DNA from: Hymenobacter rubripertinctus
GTDB taxonomy: Bacteria > Bacteroidota > Bacteroidia > Cytophagales > Hymenobacteraceae
Length of the DNA stretch: 64,000 nucleotides
Reading direction: 5' to 3'
NCBI RefSeq assembly: GCF_003583925.1
Contig: NZ_QYCN01000007.1
Location: 188 to 64,187, forward strand
Position 1 is the stretch's first letter; every line of letters starts with the position of its first letter. Below, in pieces: positions 28,801 through 36,704 of this stretch. The notes under the pieces are model-generated. The model searched no databases and had not been told where the DNA came from. It saw nothing but the letters and a program-made list of their open reading frames with translations. The position numbers and the translations under genes are program-made.

Positions 28801-31800
28801 GCCGCCCAGCTGCCGGTGCCCACCACCGACTGGTTTGTGCCCCTGCAAGACAGCATCTGCCCCGGTGGCGTGGCCCGCTTCCTGGTGGGCAGCTCCGAAG
28901 CCGGAGCCCGCGTGTTGCTGGAAGCCGAAGCCAAGGGCGAAACCCTGCACTCCGAGTGGCTGACACTACGAGCCGGCGAGCAGCGCGTGCTGGAAGTGCC
29001 TGTGCCCGCCGCTCTTGGCGAAACCCAGCTCTACGTCCACCTCACCCAGGTGCGCGACAACCGCCTCTACCTGCACACCGCGCCCGTGCAGGTAGCCGCG
29101 CCGCCCGCGCCGCTGGTGCTCAGCATCGCCACCTTCCGCGACAAACTCCAGCCCGGCCAGCGCGAAACCTGGCGCGTCACCATCCACCAAACCAACGGCC
29201 AGCCCGCCGACGCCGAGCTGCTGGCCACGCTCTACGATAAGTCGCTGGACATATTCCGGCCCCACGGTTTCGCGGCGCTGGACTTTCCACGGCCCTATTT
29301 CTCCGCCACGTTGGCCTGGCAGGGGCATTTTGGGTTGGAAGAGAGTGAGGAATTATTCGATGCGCAGCCGGAACTGGGTCCGCCCGATCCGGTCGATTAC
29401 CCGCACCTCAATATGTGGGGGTATGTGGGGGAAGATGAAATTGCGGACCAGAAAGCCCTGCGGGGTAGCGTAATTTCAAACAAAGTCATAAAGGGTAACA
29501 CCGACAACCCAGCCGATTTGGCTGGGCTGGAGTCATCAGCTGCTATGGCTGCTCCTATGGCCGCTCGCTCGGCAAAGTTTTCCGCGCCGGTTATCAAACG
29601 GGACGAAGAAGTACGTGCTGATGCCTCCAGCGAACTGGCTCGGCCAGCCCCCCAACCCGACCTAAGCAACGTGCAGGCCCGCTCCGACTTCCGCGAAACG
29701 GCTTTCTGGCTGCCCGCGCTGCGCACCAATGCCCAGGGCGAAACCGTGCTCGAATTCCAGATGCCCGAGGCCGTCACGCGCTGGCAACTGCTGGCCCTGG
29801 CCCACGACCAGCAGCTCCACTCCGGTCTGCTCCAGCGGGAACTTGTGACCCAGAAGAAGCTGCAAATCACGGCCAACGCCCCGCGCTTCTTCCGTGAGGG
29901 CGACCAGCTCACTTTCCAGGCCAAGCTCAGCAACCTCACTGCCGACGCCCTGGCCGGTACCGCCCAGCTCTTCCTGCTCGACGCCCGCACCCAGCAGCCC
30001 CTCAACACCCAACTCCTGCAAAGCCCCGCCCAACTCGCCTTCGACCTGAAAGGCAACCAAAGCCAGGCCTTGAGCTGGAGTATCACCCTGCCCGAAACCG
30101 CCGAGGGCCAGCTACCCTTAGAAGCCGTAACCTACAAAGTAGTAGCCAGGGGGGAATTAAGAATTGACAATGAAGAATTAAGAATTAAGGACCGCAAGGC
30201 ACGTCGGAAGTCCAAAAACCAGCAACCAAAAACCAAAAACCAAGAAACCATCGAAGACGGCGAGCAGAACACGCTGCCGGTGCTGCCCAACCGGCTGCTC
30301 GTAACTGAGAGTCTGCCGCTGCCGATTGTGGGGCCGGCCACCCGCGAGTTCGAGCTCAAGAAGCTCACCAGCACCACCTCGGCCACCCGGCGCAACTACT
30401 CGCTCACGCTGGAAATGACGCCCAACCCGGCCTGGTACGCCGTGCAGGCGCTGCCCTACCTGATGGAGTACCCCTACGAGTGCTCCGAGCAGACCTTCAG
30501 CCGCCTCTATGCCAACCTGCTGGCGGCCAAAATTCTGCGCAGCAGTCCGGCCCTGAAAACCACCCTGGCCGAGTGGCAGCGCGCCGCCCAGGCGGGCGAC
30601 AAAGCGGCCCTGAGCAGCAAGCTGGAGCAGAACCAGGAGCTGAAAAGCCTGCTGCTCCAGGAAACGCCCTGGGTGCGCGACGCCCAATCGGAAACCGAGC
30701 GGATGCGCCGCCTCGCCGAGCTGTTCGACGAGCCCCGGCTGGAGGCCGAAACGGCCCGCGCCCTGGCCAAGCTCCGCCAGATGCAGCTGCCCGACGGCGC
30801 GTTTCCGTGGTTCGAGCGCATGCCCGCCGACCGCTACATCACCCAGCTCATCGTGGCCGGCTTCGGCAAGCTGCACAAGCTGGGCGCTTTCGATGCCCTG
30901 AAAGACGAGCAGGCTCGGCCACTGCTGCAAAGCGCCCTGGCGTATCTGGATGGCGAATTGCAGCAGAATTATGCTAATCTGCGCAAGCAGCCCAAGGTTG
31001 AGCTGACCCAGGACCACCTCACCGACCTCCAGATTCAGGCCCTGTACGCCCGCAGCTTCTGGCCGGCGCCAACCGTGCCCAAAGCGGCCCAGGCGGCCTT
31101 TGCCTACTACCAGCAGCAGGCCGCTACCTACTGGCTTGGCCGCACCCGCTACCTCCAGGCCCAAATGGCCCTGCTGCTGCATCGGGCCAAAACCCCAGCC
31201 GCCGCTACTCGCATCATAACCGCGCTCAGCGAAAACGCCCTGCACAGCGACGAGCTGGGCATGTACTGGAAAGATGTGCGCCCCGGCTACTACTGGCGCG
31301 ACGCCCCCACCGAAACCCAGGCCACCCTCATCGAAGCCTTCGACGAGGTAGCCAACGACCAACGCGCCACGGATGAAATGAAGCTCTGGCTGCTCAAGCA
31401 GAAGCAGGTGCAGAGCTGGCCCAGCACCCGTGCCACCGCCGATGCCTGCTACGCCCTGCTGCTGCGCGGCTCCGACTGGCTGAAACCCGCCACCGAGCCG
31501 CTAGCGGTAACGGTAGGAGGGAAGCCCGCCCAGCCCACCCGCCAGCAGGCCGGCACCGGCTATTACAAACTCACCTGGCCTGCCGCCGAAATCCGGCCCG
31601 CCCAGGGCCGCGTAACGGTGCGCAAGCCCGATGCCGGCGTGGCCTGGGGCGCGCTCTACTGGCAGTACTTCGAGCAGCTCGACAAGATTACGTCCGCCGC
31701 CACCGGCCTGAGCCTGGAGCGCCAGCTCTACCGCGAGCAGCGCACCGCCGCCGGCCCCGTGCTGGAGCCCCTCACGCCCGCCAGCCCCCTGCGGGTGGGC

Positions 31801-32133
31801 GACGTGCTGGTGGTGCGCCTGGTGCTGCGCGCCGACCGCGACCTGGAATATGTCCACCTCAAGGACCAGCGCGCCGCCGGCCTGGAGCTCATCGGCCAGA
31901 CCAGCGGCTACCGCTACCAGAACGGGCTGGGCTATTACGAGAGCCCCCGCGACGCGGCCACCAACTTTTTCATCAGCGCTTTTCCCAAGGGCACCCACAC
32001 CTTCGAGTACCGGTTGCGGGCGGCGCAGGCGGGCAATTTCAGCGGCGGCCTCTCGCAGCTGCAATGCCTCTACGCCCCCGAATTCACGACCCACTCGGCC
32101 GGCACGCGGGTCATCATTGCCGGGCAGAAATAG
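25834..32133 (+). CDS. Alpha-2-macroglobulin family protein with thioester motif
   Basis: The protein has about 2,099 residues from the ATG at 25834. It has a signal peptide (about 1-21), a long helical N-terminal region (about 30-370), then macroglobulin (MG/MG2) beta domains with LYTDRAIYRPGQTLYFKG, the A2M core (FRETAFWLPALRTNAQGE) and a thioester domain with ECSEQ (Cys1550, Gln1553). These proteins trap proteases covalently through the Cys-Gln thioester, bacterial ones at the cell surface or in the periplasm. At about residues 1440-1475 an A+T-rich repeat is inserted in frame, giving a basic, low-complexity stretch (GELRIDNEELRIKD...). The gene is not disrupted. No penicillin-binding protein 1c partner is adjacent. 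Confidence 0.9.
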   Translation: MRPFLFSLLALLMLIAPGSSSQNTPGGGGPGGPNAATWKKIDQLLAKDQTASAARLLEPIYQQARRQQDTPEYLRALLYQLRLLENKEEEADYQAIRLVEADVQTARFPARPVLHSLLAQLYARYYNQHRYQLYRRTAVAGPDTADQSRADLRTWDATRLGAAVVSHYRASTTDEPGRQQQLKLADLGYLTRGADAEGRQRHPTLFDLLAFRAVAGLSNDEFYITRPAQQFQLTDPALFGPAAAFAGLKLEAPAADSLNGQFHALRVLQQLLAFRLADTGNPTALADADLQRLEFVHQHAQLENKAQLYRAALARAAETYRALPVAAEFRAAEAAAWQEQDPAKAHALALAIEQQYPKTRGAEQAAALRRQLERVEVSFTTEDVLLPGQPWLLKLTARNASRLYATAYRLSSAHRLRQLEKPELYENKTLTQRYARQLAAKPTATWTLDAAAGPADFRSHTGQQAGPALPLGQYLIVLSTAPTNPTKEQPGTITATSQVQVSQLSYVRRSAPDAEGPELLVLHRQTGAPLAGVRVLPFFQFYDQSRRAYEQRRGQVQTTRAEGQAQIPLGIKTGENTQLAATLFTQGADSLLMTENMGYYGPRRSRSKEREQPQRQSFLYTDRAIYRPGQTLYFKGILTETLAGKSRLLTRQSVSVLLIDVNGQTVQTLPFTTSDFGSFHGSVVLPTGLLNGEMTLQTEYGSVGFAVEDYKRPTFQVAFAPVPGTPVLGQSVTVRGTATAYAGQPVDGAAVSYRVVRRTFWPYFGRGFYGGGAPEQEIANGTARTDSAGGFAVTFVAQAGETAPGGKRGPWQPGYVFEVTADVTDAAGETRTGEQRLSLGTEALTLRFELPELLNRTELPELRLLSTNATGEALPAQGQLRLYRLTPPTRAFRPRLWERPEREALSAEEFRGRFPLDAYGPEDNDSTWTRTLVLTQAFDTEKTPLLPELAAQLARQEPGRYLLEATAAAVTAGQPAPRAEQLFTLFDPAAAQLPVPTTDWFVPLQDSICPGGVARFLVGSSEAGARVLLEAEAKGETLHSEWLTLRAGEQRVLEVPVPAALGETQLYVHLTQVRDNRLYLHTAPVQVAAPPAPLVLSIATFRDKLQPGQRETWRVTIHQTNGQPADAELLATLYDKSLDIFRPHGFAALDFPRPYFSATLAWQGHFGLEESEELFDAQPELGPPDPVDYPHLNMWGYVGEDEIADQKALRGSVISNKVIKGNTDNPADLAGLESSAAMAAPMAARSAKFSAPVIKRDEEVRADASSELARPAPQPDLSNVQARSDFRETAFWLPALRTNAQGETVLEFQMPEAVTRWQLLALAHDQQLHSGLLQRELVTQKKLQITANAPRFFREGDQLTFQAKLSNLTADALAGTAQLFLLDARTQQPLNTQLLQSPAQLAFDLKGNQSQALSWSITLPETAEGQLPLEAVTYKVVARGELRIDNEELRIKDRKARRKSKNQQPKTKNQETIEDGEQNTLPVLPNRLLVTESLPLPIVGPATREFELKKLTSTTSATRRNYSLTLEMTPNPAWYAVQALPYLMEYPYECSEQTFSRLYANLLAAKILRSSPALKTTLAEWQRAAQAGDKAALSSKLEQNQELKSLLLQETPWVRDAQSETERMRRLAELFDEPRLEAETARALAKLRQMQLPDGAFPWFERMPADRYITQLIVAGFGKLHKLGAFDALKDEQARPLLQSALAYLDGELQQNYANLRKQPKVELTQDHLTDLQIQALYARSFWPAPTVPKAAQAAFAYYQQQAATYWLGRTRYLQAQMALLLHRAKTPAAATRIITALSENALHSDELGMYWKDVRPGYYWRDAPTETQATLIEAFDEVANDQRATDEMKLWLLKQKQVQSWPSTRATADACYALLLRGSDWLKPATEPLAVTVGGKPAQPTRQQAGTGYYKLTWPAAEIRPAQGRVTVRKPDAGVAWGALYWQYFEQLDKITSAATGLSLERQLYREQRTAAGPVLEPLTPASPLRVGDVLVVRLVLRADRDLEYVHLKDQRAAGLELIGQTSGYRYQNGLGYYESPRDAATNFFISAFPKGTHTFEYRLRAAQAGNFSGGLSQLQCLYAPEFTTHSAGTRVIIAGQK
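30151..30250 (+). repeat. A+T-rich tandem-type repeat inserted in frame in the A2M gene
   Basis: The block contains repeated units related to GAATTAAGAATT (30158, 30175 and 30181 onward) and then CCAAAAACCA-type units (30210-30245). Its base composition is sharply unlike the surrounding gene of over 65% G+C. The reading frame is kept through it, adding about 33 residues between two macroglobulin segments. Confidence 0.75.
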
Positions 32134-32217
32134 GATTCCGCATTGCTGAGCCGCGCAGCTATTTTCGGCGAATACGGGCAAATAGCCTGCCTGGTAGCAC
32201 TTTGTTGGAGCCAGGGG

Positions 32218-32248
32218 TTGAGACTTGCCGACTCGAATTGTATCTTTG
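32218..32248 (+). promoter_or_regulatory. Promoter of the small secreted protein gene
   Basis: TTG (32218-32220), 20 bases, TATCTTTG (32241-32248): a full match to the Bacteroidota consensus, 35 bases before the ATG at 32283. Confidence 0.75.
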
Positions 32249-32282
32249 CGCTTCGTTTAGAATCTAGCAAGAACTAAAGTTG

Positions 32283-32627
32283 ATGCGTAAACTCGTAATG
32301 CTACTATCGGTGGTGCTGCTCGGCAGCGCGCCTGCCTGGGCCCAGGACGATGCCAAAGCCTCGGCCACCATCACGCCTACCGACCTGCCCGGGGAAGAAG
32401 GACTATCGGCTCAGGAGCGGGCCGAGCGCGATTTCCTGATGCCTACCCGGCGCAAGCGCGCCGCTGCCCTCGAAGCCGTGGAAGAAGCCGCCCGCAAAGC
32501 CGAAGCCGCTGCCCAAACAGCTTCGGCTTCCTCCGAAGAAAAACCGACCCCGGAGGCCACCGAGGTCGTTGTGTCAACGGAGGCCCGTAAAACGGTTGTC
32601 AAGCGCAAATCATCCGGCCGGCGTTAG
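32283..32627 (+). CDS. Small secreted hypothetical protein, Ala/Glu-rich
   Basis: The protein has 114 residues. It has a signal peptide (about 1-20, ending SAPAWAQ). The mature part is a charged, Ala/Glu-rich helix (about 45-80) with a basic tail (KTVVKRKSSGRR). No family is recognised. A strong promoter 35 bases upstream and a terminator downstream show it is its own transcription unit. It may bind nucleic acid or lipid A through its basic end, but that is only a guess. Confidence 0.65.
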   Translation: MRKLVMLLSVVLLGSAPAWAQDDAKASATITPTDLPGEEGLSAQERAERDFLMPTRRKRAAALEAVEEAARKAEAAAQTASASSEEKPTPEATEVVVSTEARKTVVKRKSSGRR

Positions 32628-32655
32628 GCCGGCTTCTCTCTCCAAACCATAGCAG

Positions 32656-32694
32656 AAAGCGCCGCCCGGCTACATGCCGGGCGGCGCTTTTTTG
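32656..32694. terminator. Bidirectional terminator
   Basis: AAAGCGCCGCCCGGC pairs with GCCGGGCGGCGCTTT, with A and T runs on both sides. It lies between convergent genes ending at 32627 and 32725. Confidence 0.88.
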
Positions 32695-32724
32695 TGCGAA
32701 AGAAAGGCCCATGAGCTACCCGCC

Positions 32725-33585
32725 TTACTCTTCCGCCGGCTCGAAATACACCGGCGGCGCTTCCGGTTCCGGCGTGGCCGATGACGCGGGCATCCGGCCG
32801 TAGCGGGGCGTGTGGGTGGTGGCCCGGTTCGCGGGGTGGCCCAGTTGCCAGCCGTAGCCCAGCTGCACAGTAGCGTAAGAACCGCGGTTGCGCAGCACAA
32901 ATCCACCCTGCTGTACCTGTCCGTTGGCATTGAGGTAGGCCAGCTGTTGGGTGCGGCTCTCCACCAGCGTCCGTAGGCCCTGGCAGTAACCCAGGCTGAG
33001 CAGCAGGCTGTGGGTTGCATCCAGCGCGTACCGTACCCGGGCTTCGCTGCCTACTACTACAGCTGTGCGGTGCCGTTGCTGGTTGCGCCATTCCGCTACC
33101 GGGTGGCTGAAGGTCGGCTGGGGCTGTTGCGCCCCCCAGGAACTCAGATAGTTGTTCTGATAGGGGCGGGCCAGCCAGGCATACGCCGCCATCAGGGCCG
33201 CATCCAGGCTCAGGCGAGGACTGATCTGCCACAGAGTAAGGCGGCGCACTGCCAGCCCGGTTTGCAGCAGCGCCCCAATGCCCACCCCGGATGAGCTACT
33301 GCTATTTGGAATCCGGTACCGCACGCCCGGTTGCAAGTCGGTCACTGCCTGAAAAGCCTCCAGCGCCCAGCGCGGACTAACCGGGTACGAGAGCCGCAAC
33401 CCGGCCGCCAGGGCTAACCCGTGCGCGGGCCGGAAGCTGCGGGGCGTGGCGGCGAAGCGCTGCATGGTCGCCTGCGAAAGGGCGACCCCGGTACTCAGAC
33501 TTAGCTGGGGGCCTTGTTGCGCGGAGCCCGCGTACGGCAGCAACAGCACGAAGCCGCTGCTTATCAGGTATCGATAAAGAAACAT
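32725..33585 (-). CDS. Predicted outer-membrane beta-barrel protein
   Basis: The protein has 286 residues. A signal peptide (about 1-22, ending AGSAQ) is followed by alternating amphipathic strands: GLALAAGLRLSYPVSPRW, SLDAALMAAYAWLARP, SLLLSLGYCQGLRTLVES and YATVQLGYGWQLG. This pattern fits an 8-10 strand outer-membrane barrel of the type common in Bacteroidota. The C-terminal 40 residues are Pro/Glu-rich and probably outside the barrel. Function unknown. Confidence 0.65.
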   Translation of the reverse strand: MFLYRYLISSGFVLLLPYAGSAQQGPQLSLSTGVALSQATMQRFAATPRSFRPAHGLALAAGLRLSYPVSPRWALEAFQAVTDLQPGVRYRIPNSSSSSGVGIGALLQTGLAVRRLTLWQISPRLSLDAALMAAYAWLARPYQNNYLSSWGAQQPQPTFSHPVAEWRNQQRHRTAVVVGSEARVRYALDATHSLLLSLGYCQGLRTLVESRTQQLAYLNANGQVQQGGFVLRNRGSYATVQLGYGWQLGHPANRATTHTPRYGRMPASSATPEPEAPPVYFEPAEE

Positions 33586-33660
33586 AAAATGCCGGAGTTG
33601 TCTAAAGCATAAAGACCTATAACGGCAATCCTGCGAGTGTAGTATGTTAGTGGTACAAAC

Positions 33661-33687
33661 AAAAAGCCGGCCCAGGGGCCGGCTTTT
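33661..33687 (-). terminator. Terminator after the ferredoxin gene
   Basis: AAAAAGCCGGCCC pairs with GGGCCGGCTTTTT. It lies 21-47 bases downstream of the minus-strand stop at 33708. Confidence 0.88.
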
Positions 33688-33707
33688 TGTTTGTAGTGAG
33701 GAGCACG

Positions 33708-34034
33708 TTACGCGTCCTGAGGCATGAGGCGTACCACCAAGCCGTCCAAGCGCGGGTGCAGGCGAATCTGGCAGGAGAGGCGGCTGCCCTGGGTCATCAC
33801 GGGCAGGCTTTCGAGCATGGCCAGCTCATCGTCGGAGGGCTCGGGCAGCTCGGGGCCGGCCAGCACCTCTACGTGGCAGGTGCCACAAAGCGCCATGCCC
33901 CCGCAGGTGGCCTGAATGTCGTAGCCATCGGCCTTCATGATTTCCATCAAACTCAGCCCCATATCGGTGGGGGCCGTAATTTCGTGGCGGTGGCCGGGAG
34001 ACTCCTCCACGTACACCCGTACTTCGTCGGTCAT
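33708..34034 (-). CDS. [2Fe-2S] ferredoxin, adrenodoxin-like
   Basis: The protein has 108 residues. The cluster ligands are Cys44, Cys50, Cys53 and Cys88 in the pattern C-x5-C-x2-C...C (ATCGGMALCGTCHVE... LSCQI), as in plant/vertebrate-type ferredoxins. It carries single electrons in the cytoplasm. The preceding gene in the same direction is a ferredoxin/flavodoxin-NADP reductase-like flavoprotein, so the two very likely form a redox pair. The gap between them is filled by a palindromic repeat. Confidence 0.92.
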   Translation of the reverse strand: MTDEVRVYVEESPGHRHEITAPTDMGLSLMEIMKADGYDIQATCGGMALCGTCHVEVLAGPELPEPSDDELAMLESLPVMTQGSRLSCQIRLHPRLDGLVVRLMPQDA

Positions 34035-34126
34035 TTTCTTCAGCTGATGGCTGATAGCTGATAGCCGATAGCTTCGACCTGAAAGAACATCAGGCTAACA
34101 GCTAACAGCTCTCAGCTAACAGCCAA
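34035..34126. repeat. Palindromic repeat filling the fdx-reductase gap
   Basis: The left arm (34041-34073) is built from AGCTGATAGC-like units and the right arm (34092-34123) from GCTAACAGCT-like units. The two arms are roughly complementary. A related element fills the gap at 37575-37684. Confidence 0.7.
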
Positions 34127-35143
34127 TTATAGAGTGGGCACCCCGTTGACGGTGGTGTATTTGAGGGTGTACTTCTTGTCGGGGAAGATGTACTTGAACG
34201 CGCCCTGGCACATGAGAGCGGCCTCGTGGAAGCCGCAGAGAATGAGCTTGAGCTTGCCGGGATACGTGTTGATGTCGCCGATGGCGTAGATGCCGGGCTC
34301 GGAGGTGGAGTAGTCCACGGTGTTCACCTTCACGGCGTCATTCTCCAATTCCAGGCCCCAGTCGCCAATCGGGCCGAGCTTGGGCGTGAGGCCGAACAGC
34401 GGAATGAACGAGTCCACGGCCATCTGCTCGGTGCTGCCGCCGTTGGCCGTGATGGTCACGGCATTCAGGCGGCCGTTGCCGTGCACGTGGGTCACGTTGC
34501 TGCTCAGCACCAGTTTCACGCGGCCGGCCTCGTGCAGTTTCTGCACTTTCTCGGCCGAGTCGGCCGCGCCGCGGAACGTAGTGCCCCGGTGGACCAGCGT
34601 AACCTCGCTGGCCACTTCGGCCAGGAAAATGGTCCAGTCGAGGGCCGAGTCGCCGCCGCCGGCAATGACCAGGCGCTGGTCGCGAAACGTTTCGGGGTCG
34701 CGCACCATGTAGTACACGCCCTTGCCGCCCTCAAACGTGGTCAGGTCCTCGATAGCAGGCTTGCGGGGCTCAAACGAGCCCAGGCCGCCGGCAATGGCAA
34801 TGGCCTTGCAGCTGATTTGGGTGCCGTCGATGGTGTTGACGACGAAAGAGCCGTCGTCGAGTTTGCGGTAGCCCTCTACCCGCTCACCCAACGTGAAAGT
34901 GGGGTGGAAGGGCTCAATCTGCCGCATCAGGTTGCTGACCAGGTCGCCGGCCAGCACTTCCGGGAAGCCCGGAATGTCATAAATAGGCTTCTTGGGATAG
35001 ATTTCTGAAAGCTGCCCGCCCACCTGGGGCAGGGCATCGACTACGTGGCAGCGCAGTTTCAGCAACCCGGCTTCAAACACGGCAAACAGCCCTACCGGGC
35101 CGGCCCCGATAATGCAGATATCGGTGGAAATAGAATTGGTCAT
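34127..35143 (-). CDS. Ferredoxin--NADP reductase, thioredoxin-reductase-like type
   Basis: The protein has 338 residues. It has an FAD-binding motif GAGPVG (13-18), the GGQL segment, an NADPH-binding motif AGGGDSALDW (about 160-170) and a C-terminal IYAIGDINTYPGKLKLI FAD motif. It lacks the CxxC redox pair of thioredoxin reductase, which marks the YumC/TrxR-like ferredoxin-NADP reductases. It passes electrons between NADPH and a ferredoxin, probably that encoded just downstream. The start ATG at 35143 was chosen by homology. Confidence 0.9.
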   Translation of the reverse strand: MTNSISTDICIIGAGPVGLFAVFEAGLLKLRCHVVDALPQVGGQLSEIYPKKPIYDIPGFPEVLAGDLVSNLMRQIEPFHPTFTLGERVEGYRKLDDGSFVVNTIDGTQISCKAIAIAGGLGSFEPRKPAIEDLTTFEGGKGVYYMVRDPETFRDQRLVIAGGGDSALDWTIFLAEVASEVTLVHRGTTFRGAADSAEKVQKLHEAGRVKLVLSSNVTHVHGNGRLNAVTITANGGSTEQMAVDSFIPLFGLTPKLGPIGDWGLELENDAVKVNTVDYSTSEPGIYAIGDINTYPGKLKLILCGFHEAALMCQGAFKYIFPDKKYTLKYTTVNGVPTL

Positions 35144-35344
35144 GTACGAACAGCGAAAAACGAAACATCCTGGCCCACGGGGCCGCACGCATAACAACCC
35201 AACCAGTCAAAACGTTGGCGAACAGGCTCCGATTGGTTCGGGGGGGCTTGCGCGGCCGCAAAGATAGGCAGCCGCCCGCCAGCCGTTGCCATATCCGCGG
35301 GAGAGAATATCGGCCATTACTCCAGCTGCGCTGGATAACAACAA

Positions 35345-35377
35345 AAAACGCCCTCAGCAAGCTGCTGAGGGCGTTTT
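35345..35377. terminator. Hairpin at the core/accessory junction
   Basis: AAAACGCCCTCAGCA pairs perfectly with TGCTGAGGGCGTTTT. It lies upstream of the reductase start and about 130 bases beyond the 3' end of the repressor gene, so it may insulate backbone from accessory DNA. The 35,144-35,509 interval has no other convincing gene. Confidence 0.75.
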
Positions 35378-35410
35378 GGTGGTCACGTAAGAACCACACT
35401 ACCCCGCCCC

Positions 35411-35506
35411 GAAGGCTCGCTAACCTGTTTCTTGTCAACTACTTACTCCGCTGCTGAAAATCCCCGCTCCAAAATGGGGGCGCAAATGGGGGCGCAGAAT
35501 CCCTAA
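35411..35506 (+). other. Possible integrase C-terminus remnant with 12-base tandem repeat
   Basis: An open plus-strand frame ends in ...ENPRSKMGAQMGAQNP and then TAA at 35504. The DNA carries the 12-base unit ATGGGGGCGCAA twice in tandem (35474 on). The ending resembles the tails of some Bacteroidota phage integrases, but no catalytic region is present. It could equally mark an attachment site. Low confidence. Confidence 0.25.
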
Positions 35507-35509
35507 AGC

Positions 35510-36352
35510 CTATTCCGCCACCAGCTTCACATCATACCGGGCCGCCACGTCCAGCAGAATACTCCGCAGGTGCTGCGAGTCATGGGCCAGCATTTCCAGC
35601 AGCACCAGCATCCGGTCAAATGTCTCGTTGGTGTTGGCCGGGATGCTGCCGGTCAGCAGCGCGTTGACCTGCCACAATTCTTTCAACTCCTTCTGGGGTA
35701 GAAAAAACGGGTCGTAAAACCGGTTGTCGGATAGCAGCTCGATAGGCTCGTTCTTCTTCACCGGTCCGCGCAGGCGCTTTACCATCAGCCGGTCATGCGT
35801 CACGACCACGTAAATGTGCTTGGGCTGAATCAGGTCCAGGCGCTCCGTGAAGGAGCCAATAACTAGGTCGCCGGGGCTGATGGTGGGCTGCATACTGTCG
35901 CCGGCCACCTCAAAGGCCCGCACCGACTTGCCGTGATGGCCAGGCACGCTGATAGTGTCTAACTCCCCCAGCGTTTCCTCCACGTCACGGGCAATCAGGT
36001 AACCAGCCTGCGCCTTCGTGCTCACGATGCTCACCTGCTCCTCGCCTTGCGCATTCACCGTCACCGCGTACGGGATGCCAGGGTAGCTGCCCGCCTCCGT
36101 AGCGGCGTCTGAGGTGTGGCCGGCCCGAATCATCGGAACCTCCCCGCGCATCAGCCACTCGGCCCGCAGCTCCGGGTAATTTTCCAGAATGTCCATTAAA
36201 GTTTCGTAGCCGGGCTTCGATTTATTCTGCACCAGCTTGTACAACTTTTGGGGACCCTCATAGCCCAGATTTTTGGCCAATTGATAGGCTGATAGTCCGT
36301 AGTGGCTCATTAAGGCACTGATACGGTCGCCGACTAGGGTTCTTTGTTCCAC
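35510..36352 (-). CDS. Phage repressor: XRE helix-turn-helix plus S24 peptidase domain
   Basis: The protein has 280 residues. An N-terminal helix-turn-helix (about 8-60; LSAYQLAKNLGYEGPQKLYKLV) is joined to a LexA/CI-type S24 domain with catalytic Ser153 (VAGDSMQPTISPGD) and Lys192 (LMVKRL). Such proteins hold a prophage silent and lose activity by self-cleavage on DNA damage. It is divergent from a small Cro-like gene, with a 14-base palindromic operator between them. This marks the left end of the phage-type region. Confidence 0.88.
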   Translation of the reverse strand: MEQRTLVGDRISALMSHYGLSAYQLAKNLGYEGPQKLYKLVQNKSKPGYETLMDILENYPELRAEWLMRGEVPMIRAGHTSDAATEAGSYPGIPYAVTVNAQGEEQVSIVSTKAQAGYLIARDVEETLGELDTISVPGHHGKSVRAFEVAGDSMQPTISPGDLVIGSFTERLDLIQPKHIYVVVTHDRLMVKRLRGPVKKNEPIELLSDNRFYDPFFLPQKELKELWQVNALLTGSIPANTNETFDRMLVLLEMLAHDSQHLRSILLDVAARYDVKLVAE

Positions 36353-36406
36353 TTTTTTTGCTGTTAGTGGGTAAACTTTTATTGCTTATGCCAACTTTGG
36401 TAGCCA

Positions 36407-36420
36407 TGTTTGTACGAACA
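36407..36420. promoter_or_regulatory. Probable operator of the repressor switch
   Basis: TGTTTGTACGAACA is a 14-base palindrome with one mismatched pair. It lies in the gap between the divergent repressor and Cro-like genes, where repressor binding would be expected. Confidence 0.55.
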
Positions 36421-36453
36421 GGGTCTAAACAAAGATACATAACAGCAAACAAA

Positions 36454-36702
36454 ATGGAACACTTGGCAAAGATTATTTCCGAATTGCGCGCTACGCTGCC
36501 CAAGCGCAACGACTACGCCCGCCGCACCGTGGAGCTACTGGCTACTCAGGGCAAGACCTACTCCAAGCAGCAGGTCTACAATATCATGACCGGCCGCTAC
36601 CATAATGCCGACGTGGCCGAGGCTTTCATTAGCGTCGTGGAAACCGAGAAGAAGCGCGTCGCCGCCCTCGAAGCCCGCGCTACCAAAGTCACCGCCGCCT
36701 AG
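36454..36702 (+). CDS. Small Cro-like phage regulator
   Basis: The protein has 82 residues from the ATG at 36454; earlier in-frame starts would run through the operator. The N-terminal half (KRNDYARRTVELLATQGKTYSKQQVYNIMTGRYHNADVAEAF) looks like a helix-turn-helix with a basic recognition helix. The C-terminus is a charged helix. Position opposite the S24 repressor suggests the lytic-side or antagonist regulator. The assignment rests on context and fold guess, not on a named family. Confidence 0.6.
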   Translation: MEHLAKIISELRATLPKRNDYARRTVELLATQGKTYSKQQVYNIMTGRYHNADVAEAFISVVETEKKRVAALEARATKVTAA

Positions 36703-36704
36703 CC

